Positions 43,454 through 55,300 of a stretch of DNA of 64,000 nt are shown here, in pieces (the first letter of the stretch is position 1; every line of letters starts with the position of its first letter). The notes beneath the pieces were generated by a model, which saw only the letters and a program-made list of their open reading frames with translations, did no database searches and was not told the DNA's origin. The position numbers and the translations under genes are program-made. The DNA lies in the NCBI RefSeq assembly GCF_018812025.1, contig NC_063045.1, forward strand, positions 16,706,046-16,770,045. Direction: 5' to 3'. Source of the DNA: Megalobrama amblycephala (Eukaryota > Chordata > Actinopteri > Cypriniformes > Xenocyprididae).

Positions 43454-43579
43454 TATACTGTAAAACAACACAAAGAGTTAGAATGTACAAATACAAACTA
43501 AACGAAACTTACACCATACTAAGATTTTTTCCCCCCAGGGGAAATATAAGCTATTGAATAGTATTGCTCAAGAGTTTAA

Positions 43580-44309
43580 AGGGTTAGTTCACCCAAAAAT
43601 GAAAATAATGTCATTTATTACTCACCCTCATGTCGTTCTACACCTGTAAGACCTTCGTTCATCTTCGGAACACAAATTAAGATATTTTGATGAAATCCGA
43701 TGGCTCCGTGAGGCCTCCATAGACAGCAATGCCATTCAAACTCTCAAGATCCATAAAGGTACTAAAAACATATTTGAAACAGTTCATGTGAGTTCAGTGG
43801 TTCTATCTTAATATTATAAAGTGACAAGAATACTTTTTATGCGCCAAAAAAAAACAAAATAACAACTTTTCAACAATATCTATATGGGCTGATTTCAAAA
43901 CACTGCTTTATGAAGCATTTGTTTCTAATTAGTGATTCGGATCTCCAATCAAACAGCTAAACTGCTGAAATCACGTGACTTTGGCGCTCCGATTCACTGA
44001 TTCGATTCATAAAGCTCCGAAGCAGTGTTTTGAAATCGGCCAATATAGATATTGTTGAAAAGTCTTTGTTTTGTTTTTTTGGCGCACAAAAAGTATTCTT
44101 GTTCCGTTATATATTTATGTTTTAAGTACCTTTCTGGATCTTGAGAGTTTCAATGGCTTTGCTCTCAACAGAGGCCTCGCTGAGCCATCGGATTTCATCA
44201 ACAATTTCTTAATTTGTGTTCCGAAGATGAACGAATGTCTTATGAGTGTGGGACGACATGAGGGTGAGTAATTAATGACATTATTTTCATTTTTGGGTGA
44301 TCTAACCCT
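43580..44309. mobile_element. TTAA MITE family A, complete copy (730 bp)
   Basis: AGGGTTAGTTCACCC at the left and GGGTGATCTAACCCT at the right, with TTAA at 43576-43579 and 44310-44313. The two halves are largely inverted repeats (CTCACCCTCATGTCGTTCTA against ACGACATGAGGGTGAG; TTCATCTTCGGAACACAAAT against its complement at 44213), so the strand can fold into a long hairpin. This is the reference copy for judging the interrupted and truncated ones. The frame at 44071-44271 is incidental. Confidence 0.93.
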
Positions 44310-44313
44310 TTAA

Positions 44314-45652
44314 AGACTCCAGATACTTAAAAATAAATAAAATTCTGCTTGTTTTTCGATAATTTTCTGCGATTAGGCTTGCCTTGAACTGCTTAAACAT
44401 TCAAAATGTATTTGTTGTAAAAGTTTTAAACTTACATTGATTTGCTCTGCATATTTGCATATTTAAGTAGGCTACCGTTTGTAGGCTACTGTTTATTTGC
44501 AAACTGAAGTGTGACTGACCTATTTAACATCCACTGCATAAGTATATAAGTATATACCAACCATATTAATATATTTGCACATATTTTATATAACAAAATT
44601 TTATTTTTCATTTTTTGAAAGCAAAAATGTGCATTATTCAATAATTGCCCAATTAAATTTGAAATAAAAGGTATATAAAAGAACAATCACTTCTTCGACA
44701 GCATTGGTTACACGCCCTGCCCAACACAGATATTTGTCCAGTCAAACTCACTCTCTAGTGAGAATGCCCCGCCCCTTAACCGACAACCGGGTTCAAAAAT
44801 GCATTAGTACAAAAACTTATCGCGTTACATTTTGATGTCGTTTATATGCCTGATGAAATGGGAAAATGTTTATGACAGGGATCAAATCAGGACCGTCTTT
44901 AGACTTCACACCATGAAGGCCATCAGCATTACTTCACAAGGATGCTTCAAATTTGTTAATGCAGCCTCCAAATATCTTTTATGTGACAGTTTTCATCAAA
45001 CAAGTCTGAAGCGTCCTCACCGCCACGGTAAGTAAAGTAGCCCAGCGTTAAGAAATCACACACAGCAGGTCTCTGATGGAGCCGTAATCTGATGTTAATT
45101 AATCCTGTGAATTGACTGTCGTTTAAGAAAACTCAACGGCGGGCGGGAGTCAATCTCTGTCAGCAATGTCACCGAGGTGCCGAGGGGCTTCACCCACAGT
45201 GATACGATAAGCCACTCCAGCTTCTTGACAAATTTAATTTGGATTAATTTTTCATAAACTACCAGCAATGTGACATAATCTTGGATTGGCCTAGAAACGG
45301 ACAGTAAAACCGTTAGCCTCTAATTAAGATACGGCCTCCAAATGCGCGCGCGCTATCCTTCTGATTTCACCGTGATGGGTTTAGTTCAGCTCAAACGCGA
45401 CGTGTAGCCTATATGATCTCACAAGCCTGGGATTTATTGGTGAATTGCAAAAACTCTTTAATAAGATTTGTTTTCAAAATAAATTTGTTTACGTAGCTCC
45501 TAACCAGTCGCAGTCTACGTTTCCGTCAGCCATTTTTTAGAGGATATTGGGTCATTGTGTAAAAAAATTGCTATAAACTAAAATTTAAAACACTATGGGT
45601 CACACTTTTATGTCATTATACATGTATAATCATTTGTTTGTGTGTGTATATA

Positions 45653-45655
<3 letters not shown>
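44314..45655. other. Unique sequence, no gene identified
   Basis: AT-rich to 44700. 45030-45420 is balanced and repeat-free, with TTAATTAATCC (45095) and GGATTAATTT (45241), i.e. two TAATCC cores of the OTX/bicoid (K50 homeodomain) type in opposite orientation, and later CTAATTAAGATACGG. A candidate enhancer-like island. Nothing coding is recognised. Confidence 0.45.
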
Positions 45656-45720
<65 letters not shown>

Positions 45721-45732
45721 CACACACACACA
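45656..45732. repeat. Compound microsatellite (AT)n-(AC)n
   Basis: An (AT)n run of ~60 bases follows TGTGTGTATATAGGC and is followed by ACACATACACACACACAC. The TG and AC edges make it an overall inverted layout. Confidence 0.92.
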
Positions 45733-47143
45733 ATTGTTTCAGATATATACAGAACGTGGCAACCACTGTACCACAGCTCCGGTTAATAAGTTTTAGACTC
45801 ACAGGATTAGACTGGTTTTGGAGAGGTCTTGTCTTTATTTATTATACAAAGGAAACATTCATCAGCCTTAAAGGGGCCTTTGACATGGTGTTCTCAGTCC
45901 ACTTGCATCTTTGCCACGAAGAGCCACAAACAAACTCAGAGAGGCGAGCAAATGAGTATATCCAGCTCTGTCAGTTAATATTTATCTCTGATGCCACTTT
46001 GCGAGAAGGAAATCTGGGACACAGTTGCATTCATTGTTCAGTGAGCTTTCTTTTACAGTCCAACCCACCGACAGCAATGAATGTTGATTGTGACCTTTGT
46101 TGTAGTTTTCAAAGTCAAACTTTTCAGGCGTCGTCCGAGGCTGCCGGTAGCGTTGGAAGACAGAGCCGTCGTGTCTCCAGGAGTCCATGCTAGAATTCCT
46201 CTTTTGCCGGTGGTGGGGAGAGGCAAGGCTCAGTAGGGCTCGGCCACAGGGTACAATCAACGGTCGATGGTTTTTTTCTATTTAGCTCAAACTCACCGAC
46301 AGCGTTGAATGTTCACTGAGGCAAACATGGCCTGATGGTGAGTCGACTTGACAGTCTGCGCAGAGGTCGCTGTGGAGACAAGGCAAGCAGCGGGCGGGTG
46401 CATCCCACCTCTCAATGCTGAAAGGACATAGCACAGGTCACCTACTCCAAAAATACAACATATTGAATTCTGCTCTCAAACTTATGTGACCTTTTGATGG
46501 TTTGGAATTCCTTTAAACAAAACATAAAAACAAAATTTACTTTTTCAATGATTGCCCCTTGTCTTATTGTGCATTTTAGCATCAGTGCGCACCAATCCTT
46601 TTTATCCTTTTATTTCAAAAAGCTTTTTTCTTTTTTTTTTTGCTGATGTCACCAAGGCCATGAGGGTGGGGCAAAAATTAACCAATAATATCATAGCCTA
46701 ACACGTTCTGCATTACTTACAGATGAATATTCTTTTTGTTTAGTTAAAAATACAATACAGAAGTTGTTAAATTCATATAAAAATAGTTAAAAATACAATT
46801 AACATACAAATTGTAAACATGTTCATTGCTTTTGATGGCATTTATCCCATAAAAAAAGCATTCTCTAAATCAAACAAAGTCTTGCTAATAAAAAAAGATT
46901 ATATTCAGTATTCACAAGTCTTAGATGGCACACCTGGCCTTAATCCAAGTGTAAGCAGGCATGACACAACAAACGGAAACAGAGAAAGAAATAAAAGGAA
47001 ACAAGAAAAGAGAACAGATGTTATAGATTCATAGCATTTTCATATGAAATGTGTCATTTATAATTAAACAAATACTGAACAGGATTCATTATAGGACATT
47101 ATAAGAACTATCATCTTGAAAATCTATTCAAAAGATACACTTT
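45733..47143. other. Unique sequence, no gene identified
   Basis: 45760-46480 is balanced; the 145-codon plus frame (45756-46193) and 92-codon minus frame have no known domain. TACAGTCCAACCCACCGACA (46058) and TAGCTCAAACTCACCGACAG (46284) share an AACTCACCGACAGC-like module, a weak internal repeat. 46490-47140 is AT-rich; T runs near 46628. Confidence 0.45.
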
Positions 47144-47147
47144 TTAA

Positions 47148-47505
47148 AGGTGCACTCAGTAATTTTTTGGTTTATATTATGCTGGTTGCAATGCCTAACA
47201 TGACATATTGGCATCTAGTGGTGTGGATGTAGAGTGATGCAAAATTGAAAGCATTTAGTTAGCAAAAACATTATTAAAAATGATGAATTTTGCTGTCGTA
47301 TTGAGTAATATATTTAGTTTTCAGCAGGAAAATCTTTCAAAATGGCGGCCTCCATGAGGCAACCCAATCCATTTAAAATAAAACCGTTTTTATTAGACTA
47401 ATGATATGACTGACTTTAAAAAAAGTTTAAATTACTTTTACTTTTGTTTAGTGCTATTTCTGTTTGTGTAAAACTTTTAACAAGGAAACATTTCTGAGTG
47501 CACCT
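47148..47505. mobile_element. TTAA MITE family C (AGGTGCACTCAG ends)
   Basis: AGGTGCACTCAGTAATTTTT at the left and TTTCTGAGTGCACCT at the right are inverted termini, flanked by TTAA at 47144-47147 and 47506-47509. Contains CATCTAGTGGTGTGGATGTA and CAAAATGGCGGCCTCCATGA. 358 bases, no coding capacity. Confidence 0.88.
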
Positions 47506-47509
47506 TTAA

Positions 47510-48769
47510 GGCTGAAGACAAATTGTCAGCCCATATCTACAGACATCCCCTTTGCCATCTTAACTTCGTTGCTCACCTTTTGCCGTTATGCAGGCGAGGG
47601 TCAGCCGCACGGGAGGGATTTGGCCTCTGACCTCATCCAATGTATCTTCTGAACCAACCTTGGAAACTGCAAAGAAACACACACACATGCACACAAATAG
47701 AAAGAGACTGAGAATGGTGTAAATGAATCAGTACATTAAACAGATGATGGATGTGAATCTAACAGCTAACCGCACCCCTACCCCCACGCAAATGATACAC
47801 ACACACACTTAGCCACACTTTGACTTGACTGCTGCTCTCTTCTCTTCAACACCCTCCCTTTGATCATCGTGATTACAGTAATTGGGTCTGTAAGATCTTC
47901 ACACAAGAGGCCTCTATCAGGACGAAGGAGGAGGACATCGCACACACACATATGCCACCGCTTCTAATTGCATGCTTTGGTGATACCGAAAAACATGGCT
48001 TCCTCACATATCAGGCAAACAAAAGTATCTGTGCTGAGGACCAAACAAATGGTGTGTGTGCGTTTGGATGAACGGTCCAAGTAAAGCTTACTGAGCGGCA
48101 GGAAGGCTGCAGGCCTGTCAAAAGTGTGTAGTTTTCAAACAAAGCGTGCGAGGTTAGCCTGTCAACAACCATGAAAATCGTTCCATCGTGCACATCTGAA
48201 GTCATGAATGCAAGTCATTACAGACCATGATGTTTTTGTGTGCGTTCACACATTTTTGGCATTGGGAAACATTACGAGACAGATTTTCAATAATAGCATA
48301 AAAAAACATCTCGAAATGTCAGCATATGAGCAAAAAAAAAAAAAAAAAAACGGGGAGAGATCAGACTACTGTGAAAACGGGGCAGCTTTACCATATGAAC
48401 GGAAGTTGCGTCATGTTAAAAGCCCCTTTGAAAACCATCTTTTTGATAATTGGTTTACTTTAGCAGTGATGTGATAGAGCAACAATTGATGAAAGCTATA
48501 TTAATTGAAACAGACAACATAATAAACTTAAGCTAATAAACTAAAGTCTAGAAAGTTATCTTAAATCTCAAAAAGAAGTAGTCATGCAGAAAAACGTAAA
48601 GAAGAAAATAAGAATCATAATGGATCAAATGTTCTCTTTAGCAGCTATGCTATTTCTATGTGACAGTCTAACACGGCAGCTGTACTGTAGGAAGTACAGT
48701 CATTATGTTAAAACAGCCTTTCTGATGTGATAAAACCTATAGCCTAAAAGCTGGAACAAACAAATTGCT
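47510..48769. other. Unique sequence, no gene identified
   Basis: Balanced, with scattered short CA runs (47675, 47800, 47940) and an A19 run at 48332-48350. The 88-codon frame 48208-48474 includes that A run and is not credible. Confidence 0.45.
48332..48350. repeat. Poly-A tract (A19)
   Basis: Nineteen consecutive A, no retroposon body recognised upstream. Confidence 0.9.
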
Positions 48770-49128
48770 TGTTAAATCCAAGCGGCAACCTCCCCCAGTT
48801 TCTCGTGAAGCCAATACGGAAGTAACTTAAACTGCGATTCATCGACTGGCCGCTAGGGACAGGCTGCAAAAGGGAGCAGAATCTCATTGACCATCATGTT
48901 AAAACAGCCAAGTTTACAGCAGAAAAAAACATGTTTACACTCTGGTTCAAATTGTATTTTGGTCTATACTGCTAATTTTGCCTTTCATGACAACTCTGAG
49001 GGGGGTGAATTTTTTTATAACTCATCCGTTTAAATTATATTAAGCCTTAAAGTTCTGCATAATTAAGGGCATGGTCACTTGAGTGACAGGTGGATTGGCG
49101 CTGCTGTCAGTGAGCCGTCATGTTACCT
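48770..49128. repeat. Interspersed fish repeat (CTGGCCGCTAGGGACAGG type)
   Basis: Contains AAGTAACTTAAACTGCGATT, CATCGACTGGCCGCTAGG, ACAACTCTGAGGGGGGTGAA and TAAGCCTTAAAGTTCTGCAT, which I recognise as a widespread fish repeat of unclear class, possibly the untranslated end of a retrotransposon. Limits approximate. Confidence 0.6.
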
Positions 49129-49145
49129 CAGCTAATTCCAGCCGA

Positions 49146-49369
49146 CATTAAGGTTGAAACACTGTAGTCACGTGGACTATTTTAAAGTTGTCTTTACTAC
49201 CATTCTGGACCTCAAAATGTGCAATGACGTTGCTGCTAAGTATGGTTCAGAAACCCTTGGATTTCATCAAAAATATCTTAATTTGTGTTCCAAAGATGAA
49301 CGAAGGTTTGTAACGACATGAGAGTGAGTAATTAATGACAGAAATTTCATTTTTGGGTGAACTAGCCCT
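49146..49369. repeat. TTAA MITE family A, right-end fragment
   Basis: Ends GGGTGAACTAGCCCT before TTAA (49370-49373). ATTTCATCAAAAATATCTTA, GTGTTCCAAAGATGAACGAA and GAGTGAGTAATTAATGACAG match the right arm of complete copies. The left ~500 bases are missing. Confidence 0.85.
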
Positions 49370-49373
49370 TTAA

Positions 49374-50077
49374 ATGCTAACAGACCAATGCAAGGATTGT
49401 ATAAGATACAGGCTATTTGTTTAACCATTAAGCCCACCACTACCTTTCTTGTCCACTACTGGTGCTTGTATTACCCATTAGCCTTTGAGAATTTCTCTAT
49501 AGAGCCAAGATTACAACACAACATTAGTGCCTAATCTAGCAGAGCAGCAGGCACACTAGGTTCTGTGTTACTGCGTTTAAATTTCCCTCAAGTGAGGTGT
49601 GGGTGGGGCTTAGAGAGCAGGAAGCTAATGACAATATGAGTAACAGTGGGCTCGTTAGTCTCCCACCTCCTCTGCCGCAGACACAATCATTTTTCTGGAT
49701 TATTTATTGCTGTGCGCTTAAAGAGAACATCCACTTGCTGAGGGTTTCCTCAGAGGCCTGCACCCCATGGCTCGACAGCCCCTACCGCTGCGATCGTAAC
49801 ATCTCAGATGAGCGATATACACACTAGTGCTTTTTTTTTTGGCTATTTTTATTCATACAGTAGGTACCGTGGAGAGAGTGCATGTGTGCTACCCGCTAGG
49901 CTTAAATAAATCCTAGGTTAAAAAAAGGTTTTCAGTGTGATCTCATATATTTGGACCCCAATGTATTTCCTAAGACGTACTACACCACATTTTACTGGGT
50001 TGCACAAAGCCTGTGACAATTAAAACCCAATTATTCAATTTTGGAAACAAAATGTTCTCCCACAGTATAAATGAGTC
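49374..50077. other. Unique sequence, no gene identified
   Basis: Balanced. The 76-codon plus frame at 49597-49827 has no domain. No repeat recognised. Confidence 0.45.
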
Positions 50078-50365
50078 AGAACTATAGTAAAAACATAGAC
50101 AAGTTTGTATTTTTTACTATGGTTTACTACAAACTCTATAGTTAAGCTTTAGGTGCTATAGTAAAACCAAGTTTTTTTTGTAGTTACTATGGTTTTTCTT
50201 CAAAAAAAACAGTTAGACCATGGTTAATGGATAGCTAATTTTGTAGTTATTATGGTTTTACTGCAAATAGTTGAAAAACCATGGGTATTTTTGTACGTTT
50301 CCCCAACACAAAAACAGTTAAACTATGGTTACTGCAGCAAAACTACAGTTCATTTTTGTTAGGAT
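50078..50365. repeat. TAGTTACTATGGTTTT-rich interspersed repeat
   Basis: TTTTACTATGGTTTACTACA, TTGTAGTTACTATGGTTTTT, TTGTAGTTATTATGGTTTTA and CTATGGTTACTGCAGCAAAA are internal near-repeats of a fish element with ACCATGG/CCATGGTT modules. Ends not defined. Confidence 0.6.
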
Positions 50366-51852
50366 GGTCATTTCTCTGTCTATTGCTCTGGCCGATCTAG
50401 CAAGCAATTACATTCACGAGGCATTCAAGAGCCTTGATACCTCAGTTTCTGTTGTGACTTACTCCATTTCTTTTAGCAATCTCTACTACCCCACTATCAC
50501 CTACTCACTATTAACAGTTAGCCCCCGGACATAAAATAATCAGGAACGCGATACAAACCAATGCCCCTTTCAGTGTAAAATTGCACTATTTTCCAACCCC
50601 CTCTGACTTCATAACAAAAAAGGCAAGCCAACCTGGCCTCTAATTGGACATTATAATTGCAGATGTGAATTAATGGGCCAAACATTGATAGTGTAAGCAC
50701 ATAAAACCTCGATCCCAGACCGGCGGGGTAAATGGAAAACAGATCCAGGAGAAGGGAGGTTCTTTCCCATGGCAACCCCTGGCCGGGGCCGGCATGCTCT
50801 AATCCCGCCACTTCAGCAGAGCTGTTGTTATGGAGAGAAGCAGGATATTTTTCTATTGTGTAGATGGAACGGTCACCGTCGAGCGTATGGGGCCATGGGC
50901 TTCAGGGTAGACGACACACACATTACGATACGGTTTCACAAGCGTTAGCACATCATTATCCTGATGGTCTAAACACAACTGAATGTGATAGCTGGCTGGG
51001 AATGTGATGTTGGGGTATTATGCAGACACATTACTCAGGAAAATTTCCCCCCAAATATGTTGAGACAATGTTTGAGCATCTCACAAGCATGCTTCTTCAT
51101 TTCTCTGACATAATTACAATAAACAGCTTTCGCCCTCCTCCCTCAAAGAGAGTAATTACCTCGCGACACGCTGAAAGCTCTTCTCATTGTGAGATGCCAC
51201 AGACAAGACGCTGTCTCCGTCATGTCTGGACCTGAGAGAGACAGGGAGAGAGAACCAAAAATATAAGTAAAAAGCCTAACTTGTGCTCTTTTTTTCAAAT
51301 CTCTTTCAAAATGTATGGTAGAAGAATATAGACTGAGGAGATTTAAGCCCCATATCTGTAGTTTAAAGGAAAAAGTGCATGTGGAGTTTGCAGAGCTGGT
51401 GCATTCTGGGTCATCTCTCTTTTTCTAACAAATTATTTAAGGGTGTGTAGGACGTGAAGGATTTCTCCAAGCACTTTGGAAGGAAGTTGAAAGATTTCTG
51501 GACTTCCTTTAGCAAACACTCATAGTGTGTACAAATTCTACACTTGGAGGGGTCAGCGAGAGGGTAGCCTGTGATTCCCGTCTTTTGGCAGGAGATCTGC
51601 TTTACTAAATTGTTACATTTTGTTAGAGTTATGCTTAAACAACTTGCCAATGGGGCAAGAAGAGTAAACAATCAAAAAGATATATTCTCTGAAAGCAATT
51701 CGTAATATCTCACACAATTTTGGTTCTCATGAAAATGCATTTTTCAGATAATATTATTTGTTGAAAAATATAGTTTAAAATAAATATAAAAGATACAATG
51801 AAATGAAAATGATGGAAGCTCATTTCCGCCACAATTTAAAAAAAGAAGAAGA
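50366..51852. other. Repeat-poor island, no gene identified
   Basis: 50370-51250 is balanced and repeat-free; 50590-50700 contains CTCTAATTGGACATTATAAT and GTGAATTAATGGGCCAAACA (homeodomain-type ATTA cores) and is a conserved non-coding candidate. Frames of 97 codons (minus, 50518-50811) and 86 codons (minus, 51411-51671) are unrecognised. 51680-51850 is AT-rich. Confidence 0.45.
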
Positions 51853-52745
51853 AAGAAATTGCGACTTTTTATTTCACAATTCTGACTTCTTTTATCAGAA
51901 TTATGAGATATAAACTCATAAATAAAGTCATTCCTCTCCACCCCTCAGAAGTGGACTTGCAATTGCTTATAGTTTATATCTCACAATTCTAAGAAAAGAA
52001 GTCAGAGTTGCAAGATATAAACTTGGAATTGCCAGTCAGAATTTCGAGAGAGAAAAAAATAAGAATTGCGAGTGTATATCCCGCAATACAGACTTTATTT
52101 CTCACAGTTGTGCTTTTATATCCCACAATTCTGACTTTATTTCTTGCAGTTGTGAGTTTATATCCCACAATTCTTACTTTATTTCTCACAGTTGAGTTTA
52201 TATCCCACAATTCTGACTTTATTTCTTGCAGTTGAGAGTTTATATCCCATAATTCCGACTTTATTTCTCACAGTTGTGCTTTTATATCCCACAATTCTGA
52301 CTTTATTTCTCACAAATGCGAATTTATATCCCACAATTCTGACTTTATTTCTCACAAATGCGAATTTATATCCCACAATTCTGACTTTATTTCTCGCAGT
52401 TATGAGTTTATATCCTGAAATTGACTTTATTTTTTGCAGTTAACTTTATATTCCGCAATTCTGACTTTATTTTTTGCAGTTGTGAGCTTATATCTCGCAA
52501 TTCTGACTTTATTTCTCGCAATTGAGTTTATATTCTGCAATTCTGACTTTATTACACACAATTGTGAGTTTATATCCCACAATTCTGACTTTATTTTTCA
52601 CAGTTGTAAGTTTATATCCTGCAATTCTGACATTATTTCTTGCAGTTGTGAGTTTATATCCCACAAATTCTGACTTTATTACACGCGATTGCGAGTTTAT
52701 ATCTCGCAATTCTGAGAAAAAAGTCAGAATTGTCAGATAAAAAGT
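51853..52745. repeat. 42-bp minisatellite array
   Basis: The core GACTTTATTTCTC with CAGTTGTGAGTTTATATC and CCACAATTCT repeats from 52091 to ~52690. The GAC of each unit lies at 52091, 52133, 52215, 52257, 52299, 52341, 52383, 52423, 52463, 52505, 52545, 52587, 52629 and 52672 (an altered unit near 52175), i.e. steps of mostly 42 and sometimes 40 bases. Both edges (51853-52080 and 52690-52745) carry inverted half-units (AATTCTGAGAAAAAAGTCAG). Because 42 is a multiple of three it produces spurious open frames on both strands encoding ~14-residue repeats such as SLYPTILTLFLAVV. Confidence 0.9.
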
Positions 52746-55129
52746 CACTGTTATCTTTTAAATGTTTTTTACTCCGTCAAGTAACAAGCTTCAATCGAAA
52801 AAAATTAATAAATAAACAGAAAAGATAAAAAAGATACAAATGAATGAATGATATAATAATTCATTAAATAAACAAATACTGATTACAAATGTTTAGACCA
52901 TAAATTGTTAGACTAGTTGTCTAACGATTTAATACATCACAAAACAATATAAAAGCAGTTTGAAAATAACCACTTGCATTGAATCCCATGACTCACTAGG
53001 TAGCAGTGGTAAATTATATCTGTTCTTATCATTGTGGTTACAGTACCCTTTGCAAGTTCAACCGATTCAACCAAAATTTGCATACACAATTGCAATTCAA
53101 ATGCGCGGATTTCCTTATTCAAGCAGTTATTGCAGTTTTTGAAGAAACTACAATTGCATGCTAAAACATGCATGTTTAAAATTTAAGGAGAATAAGGATA
53201 CAATTTTAAAAATCATTCACCGAAACCTATGATAATATTTTAATATCGTGGGTGGCGTGCCTCTCTCAATGTCTCTGGTGGTCATATGTCAGTTTATCTG
53301 TAAGATAAAGGCAATTCATTGTGCTGAACTGTTTCCTTGTGTGCTCCTGTAACACATTCTACCTCTGTGTGTAACAGATAAAGCTGGTTTTAGCCAGACG
53401 GCTTCACCTGAGTGAGAAACTCTCTGTCTTCACGCGTCTGTGTTAGCCTGCTAGGACAGATGGCAGTCAACCTTTGATATCTCAAAGGCCAGGTACATGT
53501 GAGAACACTGTGACGCCCAATCTCACATGGAGCAGTGACAGAAGATGAAAGGAGAGGAACCAAGGAAACTGACAACATGTGAAACGCAGAAGTCTCTACG
53601 GCCCTGTTGGATTAAAAAAAGAGCTGAAACTAAAATCGATTCATTTTGAAATACTGAGGACAAAAATAGTAATTCTGTTAAAGACAAATTAAGGTCAAAA
53701 TTGTAGAGAGGGGTTGCCAATATATTGCATATGTTTTCCAATTTAAAATAAAATTTTAAATGTTACAAATGTAAAATGTAAGCATAGTTAGGAAAATAGT
53801 AATAATAATAATGATAATGATTAATATTATTGTTGCTAGCGGGTAATGTAGCGCATCCAGCCAGCCTGTTTTGTATTTTGGTATAAAACATGTCTGAAAA
53901 ATAGTTAATAAATGTAATCAATTGACCTTGACCAAAACATTTATTAAAAAAAAATAAGAGGAAAATTGAATTGCTCATATCTTGCTTTTGAAGAGCTTAG
54001 GAGATATAATGGAATTCCCGATGTTCACGTCTCTGATGTTTCTTCCTTAAAATAAATATTCTTAGAAGGAATAGAAATAGACACAAATGAGGCAATTGTT
54101 GAAATATTGTGAGAGAGATCAGTTCTATAATATTAGTATGGATCATTTTAAATTAAGAAATGACAAGAAATGTTCTGACTTCTGACATTTGACAGCAGAC
54201 TTTGGGATCTTGACAAATCTGAGCACAGTTTATGAGAGTGTTGAGATCTCTTTTGAAACTCTAGAGGAGACATTTGAAAAAAAAAATAATAATATTTAGG
54301 ATAAAAATGAAAGACAATGGAAGATTCCACTGCTGTTTCTTTAATCTCATTGTGGTTTGGGAGAAACATTTGAGAATCTAATTCTATACAGAGTGATCTA
54401 GATTTTAGAATAGGAAAACCTTCAGTTATAATAAAGATTTATTAAATTTGTTCAAATCGTAAATTCCTTCAACACCCATGTAATGCACTGAACTGAACAA
54501 TGTTAAGTCATCCAGTTTCAAATCTTGTTCCTACTTGAAAACCATTTTTATCTTAGAAAGTTTGTGGTTCACAATTTTAGTCTTCAATATACACAAGTCA
54601 GAGACCCAAATGAGGACCACCCACAAACTCCTCTGAAGTCTTACAGTGCACAACAAACTAGAAATACATTTCATTTAATAATATCAATGTCTGCATGAAA
54701 CTGAGCCAATTTCTATCTTTTCATTCAACATTAAAACCTCAAATATCTCCACAGTGGCACGACTTCTCCAGACCAGCCTCTATACATAATGATTCTTTTT
54801 TTTCCCTCTAGACTTTATTGTGGCGCTAACCAGTTGTAACTTGTCGCCCAAGCTCTGGACCACCCAGATTAGCCGTCTAAACAAGGCTTTAGATGTTTTA
54901 ATTGTCTCCATCCTCTGGGTGTGCCATCGACTTGAAAGTATGTCGTCATAACAGCAGTTACCTCCCTCATTTGCACTTCGGGATACCGAGTACAAATTTG
55001 CCACAGTGAAAACCAGCATTACACCCTCAAACCTTAAATCGAAATTGGACAATTCCAGCGTTTACAATTACATTAACCAAGATAAAATTACTACCACCTT
55101 CATTTTTAGCTAAAACAGGCATGTAAAAA
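52746..55129. other. Unique, mostly AT-rich sequence; no gene identified
   Basis: 53230-53620 and 54780-55050 are balanced; the remainder is AT-rich, with an AATAATAATGATAATGAT run at ~53800 and an A/AAT run near 54278-54295. Frames of 60-90 codons are scattered over both strands and none is recognisable. Confidence 0.45.
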
Positions 55130-55300
55130 CCCGAGACCGGCTCAAAACTAAAAATAAGGTTCTACGATTCGTTTGTGTGTGCCAAGGGTTCAATTCTCAA
55201 GGAACACACTCATAAACCTACTGAAAAAAACGTATGCAATGAACGTAAGTCACTTTGGATAAAAGCATATATGAAATGCACACACCTACATGCAAATATA
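55130..55300 (+). repeat. tRNA-derived SINE remnant
   Basis: GGTTCAATTCTCAAGGAACA looks like the B-box of a tRNA promoter continuing into a SINE body, and GTAAGTCACTTTGGATAAAAG is the conserved segment common in fish SINEs of the V-SINE/HAmo style. Left limit and family are uncertain; the 62-codon frame here is incidental. Confidence 0.6.

Noticed and set aside
45595..45802. Open frames with Ile-Tyr runs on both strands
   Set aside because: Translations of the (AT)n part of the compound microsatellite.
45756..46193. 145-codon open frame as a gene
   Set aside because: Starts in the edge of a microsatellite, mixed composition, no domain, overlapped by a 92-codon antisense frame.
47213..47230. 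Third CTCF-like site (CATCTAGTGGTG)
   Set aside because: Two core positions mismatch and it lies within the family C MITE.
51853..52745. CRISPR-like regular repeats
   Set aside because: Units are contiguous and diverged with no unique spacers, in a eukaryotic genome; it is a minisatellite.
52008..52748. Repeat-peptide open frames (LYPTILTLF-type) on both strands
   Set aside because: They are a by-product of the 42-base minisatellite period, a multiple of three, and show no start, splice or codon signature of a gene.
55130..55300. Functional tRNA gene
   Set aside because: Only a B-box-like segment is visible, joined to a SINE body; no cloverleaf can be formed by eye.
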